Shown in pieces: positions 16,569 to 25,254 of a DNA stretch of 64,000 bases. How positions within the stretch are numbered: the first letter of the stretch is position 1; each line of letters opens with the position of its first letter. The position numbers and the translations under genes are program-made. The stretch comes from JACVRW01 sp963746825 (GTDB lineage Bacteria; Actinomycetota; Thermoleophilia; Solirubrobacterales; Thermoleophilaceae). The notes beneath the pieces are model-generated. The model was given only the letters and a program-made list of their open reading frames with translations, was not told where the DNA came from and did not search any database. The DNA lies in assembly GCA_963746825.1 (NCBI GenBank), contig CAVVCU010000004.1, positions 62,001 through 126,000 of the forward strand. The letters are read 5' to 3'.

Positions 16569-16931
16569 ATGAAGCCTCTCGCCACCGTCACCCTCGCTCT
16601 CGTCCTTCTCGCCCTGAGTGCAGGCCCCGCAGCCGCGGCTGATTGCGGGAACTACGGCTTCCCCAGGGGCCACCAGGGAAGCGAGCCGATCTTCACCCAG
16701 GAGCAGGTCTTCGGGGCCGGCGTGTTCGACATCCGCACCCAGCGGACCCGCTGCCGCCCCACCGCGCGGCGAATGGTCAGGCGCTTCTGGAACGGCGACT
16801 GGGGCCGCTGCGCGCCGATCTGCACGCGCGGTGGCTACACCTGCCGGGTGCGGCAACTGGGCGACGAGTTCGCCCGCATGACCTGCAACGCGTCGCGCGA
16901 CCGCCGCGTTCGCTTCGAGTTCGGCGCCTAG
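16569..16931 (+). CDS. Small secreted cysteine-rich protein
   Basis: The 120-residue product has a Sec signal peptide (Lys at 2, hydrophobic core to about residue 18, AAAA before the mature start near residue 24-25). The mature domain has six cysteines at 26, 62, 81, 85, 92 and 106 and many arginines (RCRPTARRMVRRF). This pattern suggests a disulfide-bonded extracellular domain of unknown role. TACGAT lies 7 nt before the ATG and no Shine-Dalgarno is visible, so transcription may start at the ATG. Its stop shares CTAG with the stop of the convergent ABC permease gene. Confidence 0.75.
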   Translation: MKPLATVTLALVLLALSAGPAAAADCGNYGFPRGHQGSEPIFTQEQVFGAGVFDIRTQRTRCRPTARRMVRRFWNGDWGRCAPICTRGGYTCRVRQLGDEFARMTCNASRDRRVRFEFGA

Positions 16932-18262
16932 GCGAATCGCCTCAACCCGACCCGCGCCAGCGCGCCGAAGGCCAGCACCAACACCCCCAGGTGCACCAGC
17001 GGCCCCGCGAGGCCGCCCGCGTCGTTGAGCGCGGCGTCGAGCGCGTCGAGCGTGGGCTTGAACGGGAAGAGGGCGGAGATCGCCCGGATCACGTCGAAGA
17101 GCCCGGGCGCCACCGCTCCCGAGGGCACCAGGGCGAGAAAGGCCAGCGGGAGCGCGAGCATGAAGGCGAGCAGCGACGCCGCGCGCACCTCGCGCGTGAG
17201 CACTCCGATGGCCAGGCCGAGGGCGGCGAAGGCCAGCGCTCCCGCGGCCACCGCGGCCAGCCACAGCGGCAGCCGCCCCCAGTCGAGGTCGACGAACAGC
17301 CCCAGCCCGGCCAGCATCAGCATGCACACGGCGGTCGAGCACACGGCCGCCAGGCCGGCCTTCTCGGCCAGCAGGGCGGTCTGGGACACGAGCCCCCTCA
17401 CCAGCCGCGCGAAGGCGTTCTCCTCGCGCTCGACCGCGAGCAGGCCGGCGGCGAGCAGCAGCGTGATGAACATGAGCGACACCGCGCCGGCCAGCGCCAC
17501 GGCGAAGGCGTTGAGAGACGTGCTTCCGCCCTCCAGCGCCTTGGCCTTCACCTGGATCGGCTCGCCCACCACCCCGAGCACCTCGTCGGAGAAGGCGAGG
17601 TTCTCGCGCGCCAGCTCGCTGAAGGCGAGCACGCGGTCGAGCTCGTCGCGCTGCGGGGAGCCCGCGGGCAGCTCCTCCCGGGCCTCGGTCAGGATGCGCT
17701 CGGCGCGCACCAGGCCGAGCACGTCGAAGTCCTGGCCCAGGAAGCTGTAGGAGCCGCCGTCGGAGATCAGCTGAAGCAGATCGAGCGCCTCGACGGCGAT
17801 GCGCTTGGTCAAGGCGGCGTTGGCCTGCTGGACCTGAGCCTCGATGGTGTTCTCCACGAACTCCTTCTTGGCCGGGTCCTCGGCGTTGTAGAACACCTCC
17901 ACCGTTCCGGGCTCGAGCGTCGACTGCAGGTTCGAGGCGAGATCGTCGGGGATGATCAGCGCCCCGAGCACCTCGCCGTCGCGCACCTTCTGAATCGCCT
18001 CCTCGCGGGTCTCGGCCGGCACGGGATCGATCTCGTCGAAGAGGCGGCTGCCCTGCTCGGTCAGGTCGATCTCCTGGCCGCCGAGCTCAACCGTCGCTCC
18101 CTCCGAGAGCCCGTTGTAGAAGGCCACCTCGGGCTTGTCCGGGCCGCGCGAGAGCGCGAAGCCGATCAGCACCGCGATCACCACCGGGTAGATCACCAGC
18201 AGGCCCACCAGCATGGGCGAGCGCTGGAGGATGCGCAGGTCCTTGACCAGCAGCCAGCGCAC
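16928..18262 (-). CDS. ABC-2 type exporter permease
   Basis: A 444-residue membrane protein with one N-terminal helix (about residues 15-37), a long extracytoplasmic region of roughly 180 residues, and about six helices in the C-terminal half, the ABC-2 permease layout. The segment EREENAFARLVRGLVS is typical of the first cytoplasmic loop of this family. GTG at 18262 starts 6 nt after the ATPase stop. Together with the ATPase it should export a drug, lipid or other hydrophobic substrate; the substrate is unknown. Its stop codon overlaps that of the convergent secreted-protein gene. Confidence 0.85.
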   Translation of the reverse strand: MRWLLVKDLRILQRSPMLVGLLVIYPVVIAVLIGFALSRGPDKPEVAFYNGLSEGATVELGGQEIDLTEQGSRLFDEIDPVPAETREEAIQKVRDGEVLGALIIPDDLASNLQSTLEPGTVEVFYNAEDPAKKEFVENTIEAQVQQANAALTKRIAVEALDLLQLISDGGSYSFLGQDFDVLGLVRAERILTEAREELPAGSPQRDELDRVLAFSELARENLAFSDEVLGVVGEPIQVKAKALEGGSTSLNAFAVALAGAVSLMFITLLLAAGLLAVEREENAFARLVRGLVSQTALLAEKAGLAAVCSTAVCMLMLAGLGLFVDLDWGRLPLWLAAVAAGALAFAALGLAIGVLTREVRAASLLAFMLALPLAFLALVPSGAVAPGLFDVIRAISALFPFKPTLDALDAALNDAGGLAGPLVHLGVLVLAFGALARVGLRRFA

Positions 18263-18268
18263 CGCCGC

Positions 18269-18982
18269 TCAGTGCCCCTGTTGGCGCAGGAACTCGACGA
18301 AGGCGTGCTCGAAGTCGAGACCGGTGGTGCCGGTGGCCCGCTCGAGCTCGCCCGGCGAGCCCGCGAACACGCGCTCGCCGTCCGCGAGCACGATCAGCTG
18401 GCTCGCGTAGCGATCGGCCTCCTGTATGTGATGGGTGGCGTAGAGAACGGTGGTTCCCTCGCCGGCCAGGCGCAGGATGAACTCCCAGAGGCGCTCGCGC
18501 TGGCGCGGGTCGAGCGCCGAGCTCGGCTCGTCGAGCAGCAGCACCTCGGGCTCGGCGAGCAGTCCGATCGCGATGTTCACCCGCTGGCGGTTGCCGCCGG
18601 AGAGCACCCCCACCTGATCGTCCGCCCGGTCGTCGAGGCCGGTCAGCTCGAGCATGCGCTCGACCGTCGCGCGCGGATCGGGGCAATGCTCGAGGCGGGC
18701 GAAGAGGGTCAGGTTCTCGCGCGCGGTCAGCTTGCCGTAGAGCGCCGGCTGCTGGGGCACCCAGCCGACCCGGCCCTCCCCGACCTCGACCGTCCCCTCG
18801 TCCGGGCGCTGGATGCCGGCCAGGATCGAGAGCAATGTCGTCTTGCCCGCGCCGTTGGGGCCGATCACCGCAACCAGCTCGCCGGCGCCCGCCGAGAGCG
18901 TCACGCCGCGCAGCGCGACGCGGTCTCCGAAGCGCTTGACCAGCCCATGAGCGGCAAGTGTGGTTTCGGTCGCTGTCGCCAC
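18269..18982 (-). CDS. ABC transporter ATP-binding protein
   Basis: The 237-residue nucleotide-binding domain has Walker A GPNGAGKTT, Q-loop in VGWVPQQPALYG, signature LSGGNRQRVN, Walker B EVLLLDEPSSALD and switch His in YATHHIQEA. It powers the adjacent ABC-2 permease. GTG at 18982 is the start. The gene is divergent from the YmdB-like gene with only 29 bp between, so both promoters must be in a very short space or inside the neighbouring coding regions. Confidence 0.9.
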   Translation of the reverse strand: MATATETTLAAHGLVKRFGDRVALRGVTLSAGAGELVAVIGPNGAGKTTLLSILAGIQRPDEGTVEVGEGRVGWVPQQPALYGKLTARENLTLFARLEHCPDPRATVERMLELTGLDDRADDQVGVLSGGNRQRVNIAIGLLAEPEVLLLDEPSSALDPRQRERLWEFILRLAGEGTTVLYATHHIQEADRYASQLIVLADGERVFAGSPGELERATGTTGLDFEHAFVEFLRQQGH

Positions 18983-19011
18983 CCGCGCCCAGATTGGCAG
19001 AATCGGGCGCG

Positions 19012-19791
19012 ATGAAGCTCATTTTCGTGGGGGACGTGGTGGCCGGTCTCGGACGGCGGACGCTGGCCGCGCTGCTGCCCGGCCTGCGCGAGCGCCACCG
19101 CCCCGACTTCGTGGTGGTGAACGGCGAGAACGCGGCCGGGGGCGTGGGCATCACCCGAAAGACGGCGATCGAGCTGTTCGAGATGGGCGCCGACGCCATC
19201 ACGCTCGGCAACCACGCCTACCGCCACCGCGAGGTGTACGAGTACCTGGATCAGGAGTCGCGCATCGTGAGGCCCGCCAACTACCCGAAGGGAAGCCCGG
19301 GCCGCGGGCACACGGTCGTGGAGTCCGGCGGGATGCGCCTGGGCGTGATCAACCTCTCCGGGCAGGTCTTCCTGAGCGCGGTGCGCTCCCCCTTCGCGGA
19401 GGCCGACGCGCTCCTCGCCGACCTGCGCGGCCGCGCCGACGCCGTGCTGGTGGACATGCACGCCGAGGCCACGAGCGAGAAGGTGGCGATGGGCTGGCAC
19501 GTGGACGGGCGCGCGCTGGCCTGCGTGGGCACTCACACCCATGTGCCGACGTCGGACGCCCGCGTGCTGCCGGGCGGCACCGCCTACGTGACCGACGTGG
19601 GCATGACCGGGCCGCGCGGCGGCGTGATCGGAGTCAAGCGCGAGCAGGCGCTCGAGCGCTTCCTGACGCTCACCCACGTGCGCTTCGAGACCTCCGACGA
19701 GGACCCTTGGCTCAACGCCGTGCTCGTGGAGGGCGACTCCGAGGGGCGCGCCACCTCCATCGAGCAACTGCTGGTGCCGGCCTCGCGATAG
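19012..19791 (+). CDS. YmdB-like metallophosphoesterase
   Basis: This 259-residue protein matches the YmdB/TTHA0625 family: GDVVAGLGRRTL, NGENAAGGVGITRKTA, LGNHAYRHREVY, THTHVPTSDARVLPGGTAYVTDVGMTGP in pieces. Metal ligands Asp, Glu/Asn, Asn-His and the two His of the THTH segment are visible. Family members hydrolyse cyclic nucleotides or other phosphodiesters with two metal ions. The last 208 nt are overlapped on the opposite strand by the tail of a membrane glycosyltransferase-like ORF. ATG at 19012. Confidence 0.85.
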   Translation: MKLIFVGDVVAGLGRRTLAALLPGLRERHRPDFVVVNGENAAGGVGITRKTAIELFEMGADAITLGNHAYRHREVYEYLDQESRIVRPANYPKGSPGRGHTVVESGGMRLGVINLSGQVFLSAVRSPFAEADALLADLRGRADAVLVDMHAEATSEKVAMGWHVDGRALACVGTHTHVPTSDARVLPGGTAYVTDVGMTGPRGGVIGVKREQALERFLTLTHVRFETSDEDPWLNAVLVEGDSEGRATSIEQLLVPASR

Positions 19792-21353
19792 GCGCCGAAC
19801 ACCGCCACCAGCAGCGGCGGCAGGAACCACACGATGTACAGGTAGAACCAGTGCACGGCCGTGAGCTGTAGAGCGATCAGCACCGCCGCCGCGAGCGCGG
19901 CCACCTGGCGCTCGCCGGCGCGGCGCGGAACGAAGGCCACCAGGAGGGCGAGCGCCGCGGCCGCCGCCTTGACCGCCGTATGGAGCCAGTCGAGTGCTTC
20001 CGCCTGGCCCCAGACGCTGAACGGCGAGTCCCGCCCGGCCTGGTAGCCGATCGTTCGGTCGTAGATCTCGCGCAGGCCGCCGTCGGGCACGAAGGGCGCC
20101 ACCGCCAGCACCACGGTCACGACCAGCGCCAGGACGAATACCGGCGCCGAGCGGCGGGCGAAGAGGGGAGCGAGCGCCAGCGGCCCGAACTTCGCCGCCG
20201 CGCCCAATCCCACGCTCACGCCCGCAAAGCCCCCGGAGCGCAGCGTGAACCCGAGCATCGCTCCGATGCAGGCGAGCGCCACCAGCGTGTCGTTGGCGTT
20301 GGTCTCGAGCACGAAGGCCGTGTAGGGAAAGGCGGCCCACGCGTAGGCCAGCGCCATCCCCAGCGTCCTCCCCTCGCGGCCGGCGCGCATGGCGCGGCCC
20401 AACAGCAGCAGGCCGCCGATCGCGAGCAGGTCGAAGGCGATCGCCGCGCCGTGGGCGGCGGCCAGATCGTCCCACGCCCCGCTCCACCGCAGCGTCTGCT
20501 CGAGGGGCACGTAGAGCAGGTAGTTGACCGGGCCGTAGGTGTCGCCCTTCTCGACGTCGTCGGAGAAGCCGTCGCCGTAGAGCTCGTCGCCGTCGACGAT
20601 GCGGTCGGCGCCGATCACGCCGGCGTAGCCCACATCGATCACGTTCGAGTCGACCACGTTGAGGCCGACGCGGAAGGTGACGAGAAACACCAGCAGCACC
20701 GCGAGCCACGCCAGCGGCAGATGCGGGACCAGCCGGCCCACGCGCTCCCGCGGCCGAAAGCCGGCCCACAGCGTGCGCGCCAGCAGATAGAGGAGCACGG
20801 GGTAGACGAGCGGCACGGACACCCCGATCTCCCCGCGGTTGAAGAACACGTGGGACACGCCGAAGCCCAGCAGCACGAGCAGGTCGAGGTGCAGCAGGCG
20901 CAGGGGCCGGCGAAAGTCGAGGAAGGGCACCAGGAAGAACAGGCACAGCGGGATCCACACGTAGGGCGCGTTGAGCTTGCGCCCGAAGGCGCCGGGGTAC
21001 CCGCGCGCCATCCGCCACGCCACCTGGTCGCCGCTCCACTGCTCGACGATCCGCCCGCTCCGGTCGTCCACGTGCACCTGCACGATCTCCCGCTTGGCGC
21101 GGAAGAAGCTGACCTGCCAGCGCCCCAGGCCGCGGGTGTAGGCGCTGGGATCGAGGCCGCGTTCGGCCCGCACCTTCGCGGCGCGTCCGGCGATCCGCTT
21201 GACCTCCGCCGCGCTGCGCTCGAAACCGCGCGGCGGCTCGGTCTGCGACGGCGGCAGCTTCAGCTCCTGCGCGCCCGCGGCGGCCGGCGCGGCCAGCGCC
21301 GCCAGGGCCATGAGCGCGACTAGTGCCGCGCGAGCTCGAGCGCGAAGCTCCAC
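19584..21353 (-). CDS. DUF2029/GT87-like polytopic membrane glycosyltransferase, antisense overlap with ymdB-like gene
   Basis: About 589 residues. A signal-like N-terminus is followed by a soluble region to about residue 130, then around ten hydrophobic helices. Loops such as DRIVDGDELYGDGF and TNANDTLVALACIGA and the Asp/Glu-containing first loop recall DUF2029 (GT87) polyprenol-phosphate-dependent mannosyltransferases; the assignment is tentative. GTG at 21353 gives the signal peptide a basic n-region; ATG at 21311 would not. It overlaps gtrA by 34 nt. Conserved-looking sequence ends near 19790, yet the frame stays open to a TAG at 19584, across the end of the convergent gene. Confidence 0.7.
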   Translation of the reverse strand: MELRARARAALVALMALAALAAPAAAGAQELKLPPSQTEPPRGFERSAAEVKRIAGRAAKVRAERGLDPSAYTRGLGRWQVSFFRAKREIVQVHVDDRSGRIVEQWSGDQVAWRMARGYPGAFGRKLNAPYVWIPLCLFFLVPFLDFRRPLRLLHLDLLVLLGFGVSHVFFNRGEIGVSVPLVYPVLLYLLARTLWAGFRPRERVGRLVPHLPLAWLAVLLVFLVTFRVGLNVVDSNVIDVGYAGVIGADRIVDGDELYGDGFSDDVEKGDTYGPVNYLLYVPLEQTLRWSGAWDDLAAAHGAAIAFDLLAIGGLLLLGRAMRAGREGRTLGMALAYAWAAFPYTAFVLETNANDTLVALACIGAMLGFTLRSGGFAGVSVGLGAAAKFGPLALAPLFARRSAPVFVLALVVTVVLAVAPFVPDGGLREIYDRTIGYQAGRDSPFSVWGQAEALDWLHTAVKAAAAALALLVAFVPRRAGERQVAALAAAVLIALQLTAVHWFYLYIVWFLPPLLVAVFGAYREAGTSSCSMEVARPSESPSTSTALSQGSSSEVSKRTWVSVRKRSSACSRLTPITPPRGPVMPTSVT

Positions 21354-21760
21354 ATCTTGTTCCCGATGAAGTTGAGCGGGGTGGCCGCGACCACGGCAAT
21401 CGCCTGGGCCGCCACCTCGGGCAGCCCTCCGACGCTGACCAGCAGCTCGAGCACCAGGGCGGCGAACAGGAAGGCGACGATGCTCACGGCGAAGAAGCGA
21501 GGGGCCTGGAAGCGGGCACGGCCGCTGCCCGCCCGGAAGGTCCAGTGGCGGTTCCACCAGAAGTTGTTGGTCACGGCGACGATGAAGGCCAGTGTGGCGG
21601 CCACCAGGTAGTGCAGGCCGAGCAGCTCGACGCAGACGTAGAACACGGCCAGGTTCACCGCGTAGCCCGACATCCCGACCGCGCAGAACTTCAGCAGCTG
21701 GATCCAGTTGTGCGGACGGCGCATGCCGTTGCGCACACGCACGTGCATGTCCCTGCTCAC
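21320..21760 (-). CDS. GtrA-family membrane protein
   Basis: The 146-residue protein has four predicted transmembrane helices and GtrA signatures: LLKFCAVGMSGYAVNLAVFY, NNFWWNRHWTFRAG and AATPLNFIGNKMWSF. GtrA proteins are thought to flip or hand over polyprenyl-linked sugars for cell-surface glycosylation. The GTG at 21760 overlaps the upstream phosphoesterase stop as GTGA; ATG at 21748 is an alternative. Neighbouring DUF2029-like protein supports an envelope-glycan role. Confidence 0.88.
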   Translation of the reverse strand: MSRDMHVRVRNGMRRPHNWIQLLKFCAVGMSGYAVNLAVFYVCVELLGLHYLVAATLAFIVAVTNNFWWNRHWTFRAGSGRARFQAPRFFAVSIVAFLFAALVLELLVSVGGLPEVAAQAIAVVAATPLNFIGNKMWSFALELARH

Positions 21761-23223
21761 GCGGCGGAAGGTAGACGGAAATGCTCGAGCACCAGCGGAA
21801 CCACGTCGGTCAGGGCCCACTGCTCGCGCTCGCCGGCCTCCACGCCGCACAGCATGAGCACTCCCTCGGAGTCCTCGCGGTGCAACGAGCCGTGGCTGCC
21901 GCCGCCCACGTGATCGGAGCCGCCCCAGTCCACGAACTCGAACCCGAGCTCCGCCGACGCCAGCACATCGCCCGAGTGGGGACAGCTGAGCGCCGACCAC
22001 AGGCGATTCAGGGCGTCCGGATAGGTGGCGCTGCTTACCTGTGCCCCCTCGACGGCGAGGTCCAGGGCCGCCCGGTCGCCGTTCACCCGCCAGCTCCCTC
22101 CGCGCACGTCGCGCAGAGGCCCGTCGGGGGCGAAGCGCAGCTCGCCGCGGCCGCTGCGCACCACCGCCTCGCGGCCCTCTCGGTGGGCCACCAGATCCAC
22201 GCCGTCGGTGGCGGCGAGCGTGGGCGCCACCTCGGCGATCAGGTCGTCCCTGCGGGATTCGTCGAGCACATAGACCATCGCCGACCGGGCCGACGGGCAC
22301 ACCGCCAGCTCCGCCTCGACCGGAGCGGGATCCGAGGGGAGGAGCACCCGCGCTTCGGCAAACACGTCGGAGAGGTTCACGCGGTCCTCGACCGCCGTCT
22401 GCGAGTGATCGGACATCACGATCACGGCGTGCGAGTCGAGGAAGGCGTCGACGCCGCCGGCCACCTGCATGATCCGCTCGAGCGCGCGGTCGGCCTCGGC
22501 GATCGAGATCACCTGGCCCTCCGGGCCGGCCTTGTGCGAATGGGTGTCGTTGTCGGGCAGCGAGAAGAGCAGGAAGTCGAAGAGGTCGTGCTCGACGAGG
22601 TAGGCCCCCACGCAACCTGTGTGGCGGTCGCGCTGGCCGGGCAGGCCGAGCGCGCTGGTGCAGCCGGTGTCGCGCGAGTCGAAGAGGTCGGCGTAGAACA
22701 GCTCGCGCGCGCCGTAGACCGGATGGCGGAACTGGGCAGCCTCGGCGATGCGCCGGTAGACGCTGGTGCCGGAGGGATCGTGGCGGGTGCGGCCGCGGTA
22801 GATCAGCCACGTGGTGCACGCCGTGCGCAGCCCCGCGTCGTCGAGGTGCTCGAACACCGTCCTGCGCGCCCGCGTGAGGTGCGCCATGTTCATGTTGTAG
22901 ACGGTGTCGTAGAGCGAGCGCACCACGCCGAACGCGCGCGTGGCCGGAAACGAGGAGCCGTACTCGATGTAGCGCTCCTCCCCGCGGTGATACCAGTTCA
23001 TCGACGGGATGTTGTGCTCGCCCGGGCCGCAGCCCGTGGCAATCGCGGCGCTGGCCACCGGCGTGACCGAGGGGAAGGTCGACAGGCAGTCCCGGATGTA
23101 GGTTCCGCGATCGCGCAGCGCGGCCAGCGCCGGCGCGCGCCCCTCGTCGATCGCGGCGTCCAGCGCCTCGGGCTTGAGCGAGTCGATCACCGCGAGCACG
23201 AGCTTCTTGGGCCTGTCGGACAC
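21757..23223 (-). CDS. Alkaline-phosphatase-superfamily phosphodiesterase / nucleotide pyrophosphatase
   Basis: A 488-residue enzyme with the nucleotide pyrophosphatase/phosphodiesterase fold. Metal-binding and catalytic positions seen: Asp in AVIDSLKPEAL, probable nucleophile Thr/Ser in STFPSVTPVASAAIATG, Asp/His in LPDNDTHSHKAG, Asp-His in VMSDHSQTAV and His in GGSHGSLHRED. No signal peptide, so cytoplasmic. Substrate unknown; nearby GtrA and glycosyltransferase genes point to lipid- or glycan-linked phosphates. GTG at 23223. Confidence 0.82.
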   Translation of the reverse strand: MSDRPKKLVLAVIDSLKPEALDAAIDEGRAPALAALRDRGTYIRDCLSTFPSVTPVASAAIATGCGPGEHNIPSMNWYHRGEERYIEYGSSFPATRAFGVVRSLYDTVYNMNMAHLTRARRTVFEHLDDAGLRTACTTWLIYRGRTRHDPSGTSVYRRIAEAAQFRHPVYGARELFYADLFDSRDTGCTSALGLPGQRDRHTGCVGAYLVEHDLFDFLLFSLPDNDTHSHKAGPEGQVISIAEADRALERIMQVAGGVDAFLDSHAVIVMSDHSQTAVEDRVNLSDVFAEARVLLPSDPAPVEAELAVCPSARSAMVYVLDESRRDDLIAEVAPTLAATDGVDLVAHREGREAVVRSGRGELRFAPDGPLRDVRGGSWRVNGDRAALDLAVEGAQVSSATYPDALNRLWSALSCPHSGDVLASAELGFEFVDWGGSDHVGGGSHGSLHREDSEGVLMLCGVEAGEREQWALTDVVPLVLEHFRLPSAA

Positions 23224-23234
23224 GGGGCCCAGGG

Positions 23235-23843
23235 CTAGCGCAGGATGCGCAGGCCGGCGTACTTCTCGCCCTCGCGCCGCCGGGCGCCCACGAGCAGGAA
23301 GATGAAGGCCGCGATAGCCAGGAACGAGACCGGCGGCAGGAAGATCGCGATGCCGGCGAGCAGCAGCGCCGCCGCGTCGGCGTAGGCGGTGAGAAGCGCC
23401 GCCGCGCCCCCCTCGAGCCGGGTCCTCGCCCGCTCAACGAGACCGCCCACCGCGCGCCAGCCGAGCAGCGCGCATATGGGCCCGGCCACGAGGCCCGGCC
23501 AGCTCTCGCTGCCGCCGCTCGCCAGCGAGCCGGCGAACAGCAGGGCCCCGAGCACGAGCCCGGCCACCCCGGACACGATCTCCATGGCGCTGCGGCGACC
23601 GCTGCCGTCGTCGGGTTGCGGGTTGCTCACCTCCGCGCGCTCGACGAGGTAGGCGACCACGCCCACCGCGAGCACGGCCAGGAGGAAGCCGGTGGACTCG
23701 AGGAAGCGCCAGTCGGTGCCGTCGAAGTCGATGCCCATGTCGCCGCGGGCGAGACCCCCGGCCAAGAGCGGCGGCAGGTAGGGCCGCACCCCCGTGGCGC
23801 CCGCCAGACCGATGCCTGTTCCCGTGTCGAGAAAGACGCTCAC
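23235..23843 (-). CDS. DUF4126-like integral membrane protein
   Basis: The 202-residue protein has four or five hydrophobic helices and the sequence GIGLAGATGVRPYLPPLLAGG at its beginning, which resembles DUF4126 proteins of unknown function. The GTG at 23843 (VSVFLDTG) is preferred over a longer frame from 23879, which would run into the divergent aminotransferase start. It ends 11 nt before the phosphodiesterase gene and is probably in that operon. Confidence 0.75.
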   Translation of the reverse strand: MSVFLDTGTGIGLAGATGVRPYLPPLLAGGLARGDMGIDFDGTDWRFLESTGFLLAVLAVGVVAYLVERAEVSNPQPDDGSGRRSAMEIVSGVAGLVLGALLFAGSLASGGSESWPGLVAGPICALLGWRAVGGLVERARTRLEGGAAALLTAYADAAALLLAGIAIFLPPVSFLAIAAFIFLLVGARRREGEKYAGLRILR

Positions 23844-23871
23844 GTCGAGACGGTAGCCTAGACGCCTCCTC

Positions 23872-25254
23872 GTGAGCATTTCCCGCGACCTCGAGCGCTA
23901 CGCGGGCCTGTTCGCCTCGCGCACCACGGTGATGAAGTCGTCCGCGATGCGCGACCTCATGGCGATCACGGCCCGCCCGGAGGTGATCTCGCTGGCCGGC
24001 GGGCTGCCTGACACCAGCACCTTCCCGCCCGAGACGTTCGCGGCCATCGCGCAGCGCATCGCCGGCGAGTCCTGCGCAAAGGCCCTGCAGTACGGGCCCA
24101 CCGAGGGACTGCCCGAGACCAAGGACTGCATCGCGGCGGTGATGGCTGCCGAGGGGATGCACGCCGACCACGAGGACACCCTGGTCACCACCGGCGGGCA
24201 GCAGGTGATCGACCTCGTGACCAAGACGCTGATCGACCCGGGCGACGTGGTGATCGCCGAGGGCCCGACCTACCCCGGCGCGGTGCCGGTGTTCTGCGCC
24301 TACCAGGCCGACGTCGTGCAGATCGAGATGGACTCCGACGGCATGCGCATCGACCTGCTGGAGGAAACCCTCGAACGGCTCGAGCGCGAGGGCCGCAAGC
24401 CCAAGTTCATCTACACGGTCCCGAGCTTCCAGAACCCGGCCGGCGTGACCCTCTCCCCGCCGCGCCGCCGGCGCCTGGTCGAGATCGCTCACGAGCGGGA
24501 GCTACTCGTGCTCGAGGACAACCCGTACGGGCTGCTGCGCTACGAAGGCAGCGCCCCGGTGCCGCTGCACGCCCTCGACGGTGGTGGCTTGGCGCAAGCG
24601 CCCGGCGTGGCCGGGCGCGCAGCGAGGGGTTACGTGATGTACCTGGGCACGTTCTCGAAGATCCTCTCGCCCGGCATACGGCTGGGCTGGGTGGTGGCGC
24701 CGCCGCCGGTGCTCGAGAAGATCAACCTGGGCAAGCAGGCCGCGGACCTGTGCACGTCCACTCTCTCTCAGCTGATGGTGCAGGCATGGTTCGAGCAGGG
24801 GGGGTGGGAGGGCTACGTCGAGTCGCTCACCGAGCTCTACCGTGACCGCCGGGACACGATGCTCGACGCGCTCGCTGACCACTTCCCGGCCCAGGCCGAG
24901 TGGACGCGGCCGTCCGGCGGGCTGTTCATCTGGGTGACGCTGCCGGACTTCATCGACACCACCGACCTGCTGGCGCGCGCCCTGCGCGACAACGTGGCCT
25001 TCGTTCCCGGCGAGGCCGCCTTCCTCGACGGGCGAGGGCGCAACGCGATGCGCCTGAACTTCTCCGGGAGCGACGAGCAGTCCATCCGCGAGGGCGTCCG
25101 GCGTATCGGCGAGGCGGTGTCCGAGCAGGTCGAGCTCTACGGAACCCTCACCGGCGAGCACGAGGCGGTGCGGCTTCCCGAGCAGGACGAGGGCGAGAGC
25201 GCCGAGATCCTGCCGATGCCCACCCGCGGCGCCGCGCGGCGGCGAGCCCGGTGA
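23872..25254 (+). CDS. PLP-dependent aminotransferase, LysN/ARO8-like (MocR-type catalytic domain)
   Basis: A 460-residue fold-type I aminotransferase. Motifs: VISLAGGLPDTSTFP, YGPTEGLPETKD, PSFQNPAGVTLS and the PLP lysine in YLGTFSKILSPGIRLGW. No helix-turn-helix domain, so it is an enzyme of the 2-aminoadipate/aromatic aminotransferase group and not a MocR regulator. A short insert rich in Gly/Ala (around GGGLAQAPGVAGRAARG) precedes the active-site strand. GTG at 23872. The 3' end overlaps the D-Ala-D-Ala ligase start as GTGA, suggesting a joint role in amino acid supply for the wall; substrate unproven. Confidence 0.85.
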   Translation: MSISRDLERYAGLFASRTTVMKSSAMRDLMAITARPEVISLAGGLPDTSTFPPETFAAIAQRIAGESCAKALQYGPTEGLPETKDCIAAVMAAEGMHADHEDTLVTTGGQQVIDLVTKTLIDPGDVVIAEGPTYPGAVPVFCAYQADVVQIEMDSDGMRIDLLEETLERLEREGRKPKFIYTVPSFQNPAGVTLSPPRRRRLVEIAHERELLVLEDNPYGLLRYEGSAPVPLHALDGGGLAQAPGVAGRAARGYVMYLGTFSKILSPGIRLGWVVAPPPVLEKINLGKQAADLCTSTLSQLMVQAWFEQGGWEGYVESLTELYRDRRDTMLDALADHFPAQAEWTRPSGGLFIWVTLPDFIDTTDLLARALRDNVAFVPGEAAFLDGRGRNAMRLNFSGSDEQSIREGVRRIGEAVSEQVELYGTLTGEHEAVRLPEQDEGESAEILPMPTRGAARRRAR

